The position numbers and the translations under genes are program-made. From NCBI GenBank assembly GCA_942159475.1, contig OW804095.1, positions 153,987,517 to 154,051,516 on the forward strand: a stretch of DNA of 64,000 bases, in the 5' to 3' direction. Shown piece after piece: positions 55,545 through 64,000 of this stretch. Origin of the DNA: Sthenelais limicola. Its lineage: Eukaryota; Annelida; Polychaeta; Phyllodocida; Sigalionidae. How positions within the stretch are numbered: the first letter of the stretch is position 1; each line of letters begins with the position of its first letter. The notes beneath the pieces are model-generated. The model was given only the letters and a program-made list of their open reading frames with translations, was not told where the DNA came from and did no database searches.

Positions 55545-57477
55545 CACCCCTCTGTACCACTGGTAGCAGTCGACACACCCCACTTGCGCTGAAGCAGCTG
55601 AATAGTGTAAGCGAAACGGTCCAGGTCTGACTTTCACTGGACTGCGGGCTAGTTTCACTACCCACCCACTGCCACATATATAAAGTGTGTATAAGTGAAG
55701 CAGGTTCCTAATCCCTTAATCTGAGAGGGTAGTGGGCGGATAAGGAGGCGCAACAGGAGGAGGGGCGCACAAGTCCATAAGTGGGGCTTTCACCTGGAGG
55801 ATACCAGCGTCTCAACAGCGTCTCCGTACAACCAGGTGGTATTTACCCTTACTGGAGGAGCTACTGGAGGAGGTACTGGAGGAGGACGATCATAACCTCT
55901 ATACATAAACATTGCAAACTTGGATTCCTTCCTTTAAGGGGTATACAGGTGGAGTATATATAACCCAACAGGAGGAGATATATCCATATATTGTCTGAAC
56001 CAGACCGTATATAGGCATTGGAGGCAGTTCTATTATAGCATGTAAAACCACAAACATTGCTGAAGTTCACTCTGTACAGTAACTTGTGTTATAGTATACC
56101 TCTGAGCAGGAGGAGCTGTTTACAGGAAAACCAATTCATTGTGGATAAGGATTATTGAGGAATCGGTGTAAAATCCTTCCATTGAGGAGGAATAGTGCAG
56201 TGCTGGAGGTGCACTGGTGGAGGAGGGTTTGGTAGGCTTAGTCCAACCTGTACATAGACCGTCTTGTGCTTCATCATAGTACTGGATATATATCTATATA
56301 AGTATCTGTAGTGATTGATACCATTGATATACGTATCATATATCATAGATACACATAGTATAATAATAACATACAGTAGGATATAATAATATACAAGTGA
56401 TATTGTTTTGGTGTTTTGTGTTGTCTATCAAAAGTACAACTTTGTGGTGGTAGTTCACGGAGCGATTGGAAGGAATGGTATGCTCAGAAAGTATTTTCCA
56501 TCGCAGAAGGATCAAATTATTATTTCGTCTGAGAGAGACTTGACAGAAACCACCGGATAAGTGGTGAGGTAACCCCGATTAAGGAATGATCAGAGAAAAG
56601 GAATAGCTGGAAGAGGAGAAGGAGGACGAAGAGAAGTCGAATTACTACTGATCTTTACCCCCAGAATAACGTAGCCATCTTTTCCTTAACTCTTTAGCGA
56701 GAATCCTTTTTAACTCTTTGCTGCTAAAGTATCATCTTCGATTGTCCTAAGCTTGACCTATGAAGATAAATAATAATTTACAAATATTTAACTAAAAAGC
56801 TCAGGCTTTGATGTGGAAAAAACAGCTGCTGAAAATATTTGATCACTTCTTCCATTGATGACATAATCCAGTAATTGGAAAAGCTGATTTAGATTTCTAT
56901 ATATTTCTTCTTTCTTGTCCCTTTAACTCTTCCCTTACGTGTGCAATCAACACACTCTGCCCTAGTCAACCGTATTAGGCCAAGGCCAAGCTGCAAGCAA
57001 AGTACTTGTTTCACATCACCTCTCCGAAAATATCTTTATAGATATATATCAAGATCTATGCAGATTTTTCACAAAATATTAAAAGTGTAACCGTGAGAGA
57101 AAGCTTAAGGAATTACAACTGATTATTGTCAGAGATAACAGATACCAGGAAGATTAGTGCATAACAAGGATATATGGAATCACAAATATTACAGTAAATC
57201 AAATAATTAGCAAATATTGTTGAGAAGAAAAACCCTTTCATTAAGTTCATGATTGATTATTTCCGGGATTTATTTGAGAAGGCATAAACCGATCCACCAC
57301 AAGCACCAAGCTATAGCATCGGTACATAAACACAAATTGCTGAGTCATTGCCGCCATTATTATACAGCAACCAGCAACTTGTAAATCAGTAACCATCTTT
57401 GTTGTCATGGTAACAATTGTTGTTGTCTCGAAAGGAGAGAAAAGCAAGAAGCAAGATAAAAAAAGAAAGTGAGTGAT
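55545..57477. other. long stretch with coding-like fragments but no supported gene
   Basis: At 55740-55910 all three plus frames are briefly open and contain GGAGGTACTGGAGGAGG-type sequence like that at 19900 and 20830. One frame reads RWYLPLLEELLEEVLEED, another SVQPGGIYPYW. Because all frames look similar and the purine repeat drives them, I do not call a gene. The rest is AT-rich with no recognisable feature. Confidence 0.3.
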
Positions 57478-57484
57478 ATAAAGA
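57478..57484 (+). promoter_or_regulatory. TATA-like box upstream of the signal-peptide exon
   Basis: TATAAAG lies about 160 nt before the ATG at 57640, and a TGACGTCA (CRE consensus) spans 57630-57637. Placement would suit a short 5' UTR. This is inference from motifs only. Confidence 0.2.
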
Positions 57485-57639
57485 GGAAAGACTCCCCGAC
57501 CCCATATTTGTATGTTCTTAGCGGAAGTTGTACTAAACTAAACCCTGAACGTGTTATCATCTCTACAAGTTCTACTAAACTAACTCCTGAAACTGCTTCT
57601 ATGTCAAGGCTCAGCTGACCAGGACTTGATGACGTCACA

Positions 57640-57700
57640 ATGGCCCAGCTGGCGCGCCACCTACTGGTAACCATCATGCTGATCTTCACTTCAACCTCAG
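57640..57700 (+). CDS. putative first coding exon: signal peptide
   Basis: The ATG has A at -3 and G at +4 (CACAATGG), a strong start context. The 20 codons read MAQLARHLLVTIMLIFTSTS: a short basic N-terminus, a hydrophobic core and a small-residue end, which is a textbook secretory signal peptide. The exon ends TCAG followed by GTAAGG, a consensus donor, in phase 1. Candidate downstream acceptors are CTAG at 57735 and TTTCAG at 57813, and both keep the same reading frame. A 94-codon minus frame overlaps this exon but lacks such signals. The protein would be secreted or membrane-bound; the mature part is uncertain. Confidence 0.45.
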
Positions 57701-57735
57701 GTAAGGCAACATTTATTTTTATTTTTATTTTCTAG

Positions 57736-57962
57736 GTTCTCTAAATCTAAAATGTACCAATTGCAATTTGTATGCCAACAATCGAGATTATAGATTCGGG
57801 TGTTGTATTTCAGGTGCCAGTTGTCAACGGTTTTATGCCTGTAAAATGATAAACCTTGAATCTAGTGCTCAGCTTTTGTTTGATTGTTTGGCTACTATTT
57901 TTTTTATTTTTCTTGAGCTCACATTGATATCAATCCAGCTCAGTCAGTCATTAGCGTATTAG
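57736..57962 (+). CDS. putative second exon: cysteine-rich mature peptide
   Basis: If the 35-nt segment 57701-57735 (GTAAGG...TTTTCTAG) were removed, the frame would continue from the signal peptide for 75 codons to TAG at 57960 (95 residues in all). Residues 27-56 would hold six cysteines spaced C-x2-C-x12-C-C-x5-C-x5-C, starting LKCTNC, which recalls small disulfide-rich secreted proteins or the LxCxxC start of Ly6/three-finger domains. Doubts: 35 nt is shorter than normal animal introns, and the C-terminal ~30 residues are hydrophobic and AT-rich like intron. With the alternative acceptor at 57813, only two of the six cysteines remain before a GTAAAA donor-like site. Confidence 0.22.
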
Positions 57963-58764
57963 ACATTATACACTGGACGGTAGATTAACATTTCGAGTAC
58001 GATTGGGGTCATTCGAGCGGGTCAAACTATTTTTGACTAAACGAAATCTAATGTGGTATCAATCTTTGTATATAAGGTGCAGACCCATCCACTGGTTTAG
58101 GAATAAATTATATTCAATGAAAAAACCCCCATAATAATAAGAAATCAATATAAAGGTAAATTATCGAGATACTTTAATTGAAAGTTACTAACGCTTAAAT
58201 AATGAAGCATATAATATGATCATTACATTGAGTATGTGCGTTGTAAACATGACTAATGGGAGACTTGTGTGTGAGAACCAGCAGGCCGACACACTCACTA
58301 TCATGAGTACGTCGTAAGATAAGGCATTTTGAAATAAATGAAATATTTTGAAATGCAACAATCTAGAGAGGCGGGGAGGGAGTGAGGTATAGAAATAGCT
58401 ATATAATTATAGAGATAAATGTTCCATTATGATGTGTTTCCCTAATATGACGGATCTATGTGTACAGCTGATCAGGGAAAGTATGATATACATGTACAGC
58501 TATATCCTAGATATATGAAATGATTCAATAAAGCTTTATTCAAATCAATTCAGTAGTTTGTAGAAAGTATATGTTGGATGGTGAGCAGTGAGTAGCAGGT
58601 GTTGATTGCGTGTTACTGCGGGGAGGAGCGTGTTATGTGAGGTGGGCCTAATTAGCCGGTCTTATGGTGGCCGGGGCCCAATAGACCGGTCACACGCCCG
58701 CCTTAGCCGGGATTAATTAACTCTATCTGTGGGTAAACATACCCACACACGGGGTGTAGTTTGT
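57963..58764. other. AT-rich, probably intronic or intergenic
   Basis: No exon recognised. CAATAAAGCTTTATTCAAATC near 58528 resembles a retroposon tail. Confidence 0.4.
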
Positions 58765-58910
58765 GTTAGGGGAGGGGGAGGGGGCAACGGGCAACGGGGA
58801 GGGGGAGGGGAGGGGAGGGGGAGGGGGAGGGGGAAAGAGGGAAGAAAGGAGAAGGCAGGGATGAGAGAGGGAGGAGAAGGGGAGGAAGGTGAAGGAGAAG
58901 CCGAGAAGTG
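58765..58910. repeat. GGGGAGGGG tract
   Basis: Simple G-rich repeats with CAACGGG insertions, grading into purine-rich GAGGAGAAGG sequence. G-quadruplex candidate on plus. Confidence 0.88.
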
Positions 58911-59237
58911 AAGAGCCGGTGAGCGATAATGAGTGAATCCACCAAAGGAATTAACAGATCTTAACAGATAATAACGTGTATGCAACAAAAAAAACCAAAT
59001 AAAATCCCCCCCAAAATATCTGTCAAATGACTTTAGATGGTTTGGAAAAGAAAGGACCAAAAGTTGAATATGTGTCTGAGCAAAAAAGCAAATTACATTG
59101 ACTGGGATTGCAGTTTAATGTATGGTTTTACGCATATTACTCCGGCCGTTTCCCCATAAAATCTCGGTAATCTTCCTCACTTTATCAAGTCTCCAATTAG
59201 TATTTAAAAGCGAAAATATGGGCGGGAAGTTTGTTTT
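58911..59237. other. AT-rich spacer
   Basis: No gene recognised. Confidence 0.4.
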
Positions 59238-59865
59238 AGGGGAAGCGGGGTAGGGGGAGAGGAAGAGAAGAGGGAGGAGAAGGGGAGGGGAGAAAGGGAA
59301 GGGGAAGCGGGGTAGGGGGGAGAGGAAGAGAAGGGGGGGAAGGGGGAGGGGAGAAAGGGAAGGGGAAGCGGGGGAGGGGGAGAGGAAGAGAAGGGGGAGG
59401 AGAAGGGGAGGGGAGAAAGGGAAGGGGAAGCGGGGTAGGGGGGAGAGGAAGAGAAGGGGGGGAAGGGGGAGGGGAGAAAGGGAAGGGGAAGCGGGGTAGG
59501 GGGGAGAGGAAGAGAAGGGGGGGAAGGGGGAGGGGAGAAAGGGAAGGGGAAGCGGGGGAGGGGGAGAGGAAGAGAAGGGGGAGGAGAAGGGGAGGGGAGA
59601 AAGGGAAGGGGAAGCGGGGTAGGGGGGAGAGGAAGAGAAGGGGGGGAAGGGGGAGGGGAGAAAGGGAAGGGGAAGCGGGGTAGGGGGGAGAGGAAGAGAA
59701 GGGGGAGGAGAAGGGGAGGGGAGAAAGGGAAGGGGAAGCGGGGTAGGGGGAGAGGAAGAGAAGGGGGAGGAGAAGGGGAGGGGAGAAAGGGAAGGGGAAG
59801 CGGGGTAGGGGGAGAGGAAGAGAAGGGGGAGGAGAAGGGGAGGGGAGAAAGGGAAGGGGAAGCGG
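59238..59865. repeat. ~61-bp purine-rich tandem repeat (~11 copies)
   Basis: The unit starts GGGGAAGCGGGGTAGGGGG and continues GAGAGGAAGAGAAGGGGG, ending GGAGGGGAGAAAGGGAA. Two subtypes, GGGGGAGGAGAAGG and GGGGGGAAGGGGGA, alternate in blocks. Proline/serine-rich minus frames are artefacts. Confidence 0.95.
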
Positions 59866-60126
59866 GAGAAAGAGATGGGGAGGAAAAGGGGGTGGCGGAG
59901 GAGGAGGAGAAGGGGAAGACTATGATTCATTCATTCACGAACTGACTATCAATCTTGTACGTTGGGTCATACCAATGTTTATTTATTGATTCCAAATTTC
60001 CGGAATTTCCTGATTCGAATCTGGCAACATCACAATGTATTATAAAAGTCTCATAGAAATTTTAAATTCTGTTAAAGCGGAATAACATAATAAAGGGAAA
60101 CAATTTGTGATTTCAAAACAATGATG
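59866..60126. other. AT-rich spacer
   Basis: No gene recognised. Confidence 0.4.
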
Positions 60127-60402
60127 AGGCAACAAAAAATATAGGTGTGTTTCCGATTTATCTGGCTGAAAACTAGGTTGGGGGGGGGGGGGGGGGGGTG
60201 GTGGTAATTTTTTTTGTTAATTCTTTTTGTTTGGAAACCACCTCCCAGGAACTGAAAAAAATGTCTTTTTCATAACAATGGTTGTTTTGAACATGGGAAA
60301 GATATGAAGGGGAAAAAATCTGGTATGGTAAAAGATAGGGTAAGGTTTTTCTAGGTAGGGGGGGGGGGTAAATCGGAAACACACCTATTTTTTTTTGGCC
60401 TG
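60127..60402. mobile_element. M5 TIR element, copy 1
   Basis: ATAGGTGTGTTTCCGATTTA on the left is mirrored by TAAATCGGAAACACACCTAT on the right, and A runs with GGC/GGCC extend the ends. The interior has an 18-base G run and ACCACCTCCCAGGAAC. It pairs with the copy at 62105-62458. Confidence 0.82.
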
Positions 60403-60534
60403 AGGTAATTTGTCATAAGAGATGTAGACACACTGAAGTAAATAAATATATAAAATTTGTAGACTTATTTTTAAAGACAACGCCTGAGATCATCCTCGAA
60501 AGGACAGTGCGTTTATTGTAATCATATTAAATAT

Positions 60535-60770
60535 GGGTCAGACTTTTAGAAAATGTACAATTGGCAGATCAACATATTTTGTAAATTCTGCTAAATTGGA
60601 CTGAAAAATAATCATCAACACTAGGTATATATGGGTATGTTTGGTATTGCCTTGATTCAAACAGTCTGTTTGGTTATTTTGAACAGTATTTTGAACCAGA
60701 TTTACGTCTTAAATGTGTGTTATTGAGAGAATTGGTGAAGGTGAATTGTACATTTTGTGAAAATCTGATA
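60535..60770 (+). mobile_element. M2 MITE, copy 18
   Basis: Left end GGGTCAGACTTTTAG. The right end has decayed to CTGATAT. Interior is intermediate between subfamilies A and B. Confidence 0.78.
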
Positions 60771-60862
60771 TTGGTCTGAATGAAATAAAATAAAGCGTGT
60801 TGTGTACTGGCTCCCGTCTCTTGTATTACAGACGTTTCATGTTTATGTTCCATTCTCTACCT

Positions 60863-61096
60863 GGGTCAGATTTTCAGAAAATGTACAATTGGCAGCTCTA
60901 CACATTTAGTAAATTCTCCTAAATTAGCCTGAAAAATGAAGAATACCGAGTATATCTGAGTATATTTGGTATTGCCTTCATTTAAAGTATCAGTTCTGTT
61001 GTGTTAAGCAGCATTTCGAAGCTCATATCTGTCTTAAATTTGTGTTATTGAGAGGATTGGTGAAGGCGAATTGTACATTTTCTGAAAATCTGACCC
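60863..61096 (+). mobile_element. M2 MITE, copy 19
   Basis: GGGTCAG...CTGACCC, with ACCT on both sides; subfamily B. The GC-containing target duplication shows that insertion is not restricted to AT-only sites. Confidence 0.89.
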
Positions 61097-61127
61097 ACCT
61101 GCGGAACTTGTATTGGTCCGAGTTTGA

Positions 61128-61165
61128 TTTGATTTAAAGATTTTTATTGTGCCGACAACATTACA
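61128..61165 (-). mobile_element. retroposon tail fragment
   Basis: On minus: GCACAATAAAAATCTTTAAA followed by TCAAATCAAA, a likely 3' end of a truncated non-LTR element. Confidence 0.45.
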
Positions 61166-61392
61166 TGTACATGCTATGTTAAAACTGTAGTCCCAGCTAA
61201 AGCGACCTACACATATGTTACTCAGTTTTTCTTTCCTTTAAGAGTAGAGTGGAAATGATTAAAAATGATGAAATGATGAAAAATCTATATTTCCTCGACT
61301 TTCATGAATTCATGGCTTTTTCTAGAATTTGTTTATGATTATATTTTGTGCTGATATACAGTGACAACCTGGATCAAACGTGATTAGAGTGC

Positions 61393-61742
61393 AATAGGGG
61401 AGTTGCATGTCTCACTGCGCATGTCTACTGCAGTGCATGCTGGGATGGATTCTGTTGAAGTCATACTTACACATATTTGCCAACATTTTTATTGAAAATT
61501 GCAAGAATGTTTACACAAATATCATAGCTTGTATAAATGACCTATGAAAACCAAATGCATCATGGGAAAGATGGAGGCTTGTGTTATGGGAACATGTAAA
61601 TCACATGGATATTGACATTAGATCGTTGATAAATATCGCATGCTGAATATGACATGTTTTCTATAGATTTTATACTGTACCATTACTCCCATGATTCCAT
61701 GCGAATCAAGATTCAAAATGGCGGCTATGCAACTCCCCTATT
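61393..61742 (+). mobile_element. M4 TIR element, complete copy
   Basis: AATAGGGGAGTTGCATG on the left and CATGCAACTCCCCTATT-like sequence on the right (GCTATGCAACTCCCCTATT) form the inverted ends of this 350-bp element. Related copies lie at 46114-46567 and 23485-23650. No coding frame. Confidence 0.75.
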
Positions 61743-62104
61743 AGTTGACTTCCGCATATCTACCCGGGATTATCTTCACAGTATCGATTCCAAAAGTATT
61801 CCCAAAGTTTAAGAAGATGAGAGAGAGTCAGACTGAAAAAGTGAGATTTCGGCGGGTCGTCTAAATAAGTACTTGTCTTTTGGGAGATAACGAAAGATGA
61901 AAAGGTCAAAATCCTTTATTACTCTATCTGGGTGACCCTTGGATGGGTCTGGAATGAATAGATCAATAAATAGACATTTCATATTTTGACGGACATGAGA
62001 ATGCAAGTTAGTTTGAGAATAAAAATGTTCCATTGCTCCAAATATTGTTCCAAAGTTACAATAAAGCCTATCACTAGTCATACAGAAGGGTTGGTTAGTT
62101 CATG
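61743..62104. other. unique spacer
   Basis: A 90-codon minus frame (61809-62081) has no recognisable domain. Confidence 0.35.
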
Positions 62105-62458
62105 CTTAGGCCAAAAAAAATAATAGGTGTGTTTCCGATTTATCTGGCTGAAAACTAGGTTGGGGGGGTGGTAACTATTTTTCTTTTTCTTTTTTTTAAT
62201 TTTAGTAAAACCACCTCCCAGGAACCGAAAAAATGTCTATTTTATAACAACAGTAGTTTTCAACATGAGAAATGTGCTTTTTGACAGTTCTGGGATAAGG
62301 AAACCTGCTTTTTCTGCTTTTATTACCTTTTTTTGTCAAAAAATCCAAAAAAGTAAGGTATGGTATAACAAAAATCAGGTATGGTCAAAAACAAATTTAG
62401 GTAGGGGAAGGTTTTTCTAGGTAGCATCGGAAACACCTATTTTTTTTCTTGGCCTTAG
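62105..62458. mobile_element. M5 TIR element, copy 2
   Basis: CTTAGGCCAAAAAAAATAAT followed by AGGTGTGTTTCCG on the left is mirrored by CGGAAACACCTATT...GGCCTTAG on the right. The interior matches 60127-60402, with extra sequence (AAGGTATGGTATAAC). Confidence 0.83.
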
Positions 62459-62629
62459 AGCAATACAAGTTGACGGAATATCACATTAACAGATGTTAGA
62501 CCGTCTTATCTTCAATTTAAAGGAGGCCGAGGGACCGGAGGGAGGGGGGGGGGGGCAGTTGGGGATCGAGGGACGGATTACATGCATGTTTTGTTTTTAT
62601 TGGGGGAAGCGCTAAAGGGCAACAGGAGT

Positions 62630-62800
62630 TGAGATGGTCAGCTGGTCAGCAGGCGGAGAGGGTGGACAGGGTTGGGTGGTAGGGGTCAGCTGGTCAGCAG
62701 GCGGAGAGGGTGGACAGGGTTGGGTGGTGGGGGTATGTAGCATGTAATAACATTACCCCGTGTTGGGGGTGAGGGAGCAGTGTTGGGGGTGAGGGAGGGA
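62630..62800. repeat. 48-bp duplication and short G-rich repeats
   Basis: GCTGGTCAGCAGGCGGAGAG with the following GGTGGACAGGGTTGGGTGG occurs twice (near 62640 and 62688). GTGTTGGGGGTGAGGGAG then repeats. Confidence 0.85.
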
Positions 62801-62864
62801 GGTAGAGGTGTTGGTAGGGTAGAAAGAAGGGTAAGCTGCTGGGATGTAGGAATACTATGGGTAA

Positions 62865-63092
62865 CGGAGGATATATATACAGTTACAAGCGTGGCACGCT
62901 AACATTACAAGGCTTACGGCTGGTGACATAACGGGAGGATACTGTACCCGGGGCCGTACATTCCACCCTTATGTCCCTGTCTACGGGCGGGGATTACCAC
63001 CCGTAATCACGCCCTCTACCAGTCGGGGCCCCGTACACCAGGTGCAGTCTCCCCCCAGACCTCCACCCAGTACTGGAGGTGTTAAAGCTTAA
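62865..63092 (+). other. open frame without ATG, 75 codons, coding-like
   Basis: The frame runs between TAA at 62862 and TAA at 63090 in a locally GC-richer stretch. It reads like protein in its second half (GYCTRGRTFHPYVPVYGRG, then a proline-rich end). It could be a terminal exon, perhaps of the gene starting at 57640, but the visible acceptors do not give a matching phase. No family recognised. Confidence 0.15.
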
Positions 63093-64000
63093 GTCTCAAT
63101 TAACGTCGATCAAAAACTAAGTATTTTCGACTTTTTTTTCCATTATTTTCCAATTGATCTAAAAATATTGAAGGATTTTGTCCAGTTGTGTTTGCTGTAG
63201 GGCTTCTAAAACATCCCAGTTCCATTTGTTTTGGAACTATCCGTCCGAGAACCGCTGAAAAAGGTTTCGGCACAGTTCCCAGATTGTTGTTTTGGTTGGT
63301 TTGACTTGAAGTGAAGTCTGTTTGATCTAGACTTACAGCCATCTTAATAGCAGGTTTGGTCTTCTTCCTGTCTGGGTCCTCAATCCAAGTACTAATAACG
63401 TATATATAGCAGTCAAGGAATGATAGAGGCCAACAAATGATGAATATCTCTCTGAGTTTTATTTGGTTGAGAATTGTGCATCCAAGGTCACAATCACCAA
63501 ACACCAGCAGAGAATTCTAATGAATCTCCCAAATACCTGGTGTTTTATGTGATGTATGGTATCATGCTTGCCACATGACATTAATCCTGAGCTATGATTG
63601 GTTAAGCAAGGGTGCGTGATCATCTTGTGACTCTTGTCTGCGTCATGACCAAAGATCAAAGTTTTACATAAACGTTACAAAACAGCTAGAGGTCAATTTC
63701 TAGTTACAGTATTGATATATCATAACATGTTTTGCACGTTTTATAACATGTGTTTAGATAAGGCACTCTTGTATGGTCCGCTTATCAGAACTTTGTCGTG
63801 ACAATGAACAATGGGTAAAAATGACGCATCACAGGTAATAACAATTCCTAGCAGAATTAAATGATGGAATTGGAGTTGACAGTTTATAGAATTAATTAAA
63901 ATTAGCAATAATAATATTAAGATCCTTTAAACCTCATAAGAACCCTTAAATCTCATAACTTCATTACAGACTCTTTGAGTGTGTTAAGGCTTGATTAAAC
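63093..64000. other. right end of window, no supported gene
   Basis: A 134-codon minus frame (63100-63504) is the longest. Part of it (63337-63391) is bounded on minus by TATTAG and GTAAGT and encodes WIEDPDRKKTKPAIKMA, which might be an exon. No family is recognised. The rest is AT-rich. Confidence 0.3.

Overview
The window looks like nuclear DNA of a metazoan, probably a marine invertebrate. A mollusc or another lophotrochozoan is my best guess, but it is only a guess. The reasons are one canonical tRNA gene with internal A and B boxes and a downstream T run, GT-AG splice signals, many short terminal-inverted-repeat (TIR) elements, 5'-truncated retroposon tails, and a very high load of tandem repeats. 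No bacterial, phage or organellar gene set is present. I see no intact conserved protein-coding gene.

Roughly 35-40% of the window is tandem repeat. The main blocks are a 64-bp satellite (1-6190), a 57-bp satellite (6551-9648), a 9-bp GGTATAGGT repeat (12857-13931), a 27-bp satellite (15428-19110), a 28-bp polypyrimidine repeat (27083-28060), a 12-bp CTCCTGTACCTG repeat (29750-31200), a 12/11-bp ATAGATCCCCCC repeat (33855-35315), C-rich and CTC repeats (37300-38545), a 42-bp repeat (39759-40316), a 22-bp repeat (43740-44815), and a ~61-bp purine repeat (59238-59865). Many periods are multiples of three and contain no stop codon, so long reading frames are open on one or both strands. I regard all of these as repeat artefacts, not genes.

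Between the arrays lies AT-rich DNA packed with small non-autonomous DNA transposons. M1 is ~410 bp, begins TGTGATG and mostly has a TA target duplication. M2 is ~240 bp, begins GGGTCAG and has a 4-bp target duplication; it has about 19 recognisable copies in two subfamilies. M3 is a ~590-bp hairpin-bearing element, M4 a 350-bp element with ends AATAGGGG, and M5 an element with ends like GGCCAAAA...AATAGGTGTG. T1 is a ~1-kb element with ends TTTAGTCCC. Several are nested inside one another or mark the edges of satellite arrays.

The firmest gene is tRNA-Ala(UGC) at 48065-48136. Protein-coding candidates are few and weak. One is a signal-peptide exon at 57640-57700 with a strong start context and a GTAAGG donor; it is followed in the same phase by a six-cysteine reading frame, but the implied intron would be only 35 nt. 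The others are coding-like, frame-broken stretches at 19111-21023, 55391-55544 and 62865-63092. The window appears to be mostly intergenic or intronic, and shaped by satellite growth and transposon nesting.
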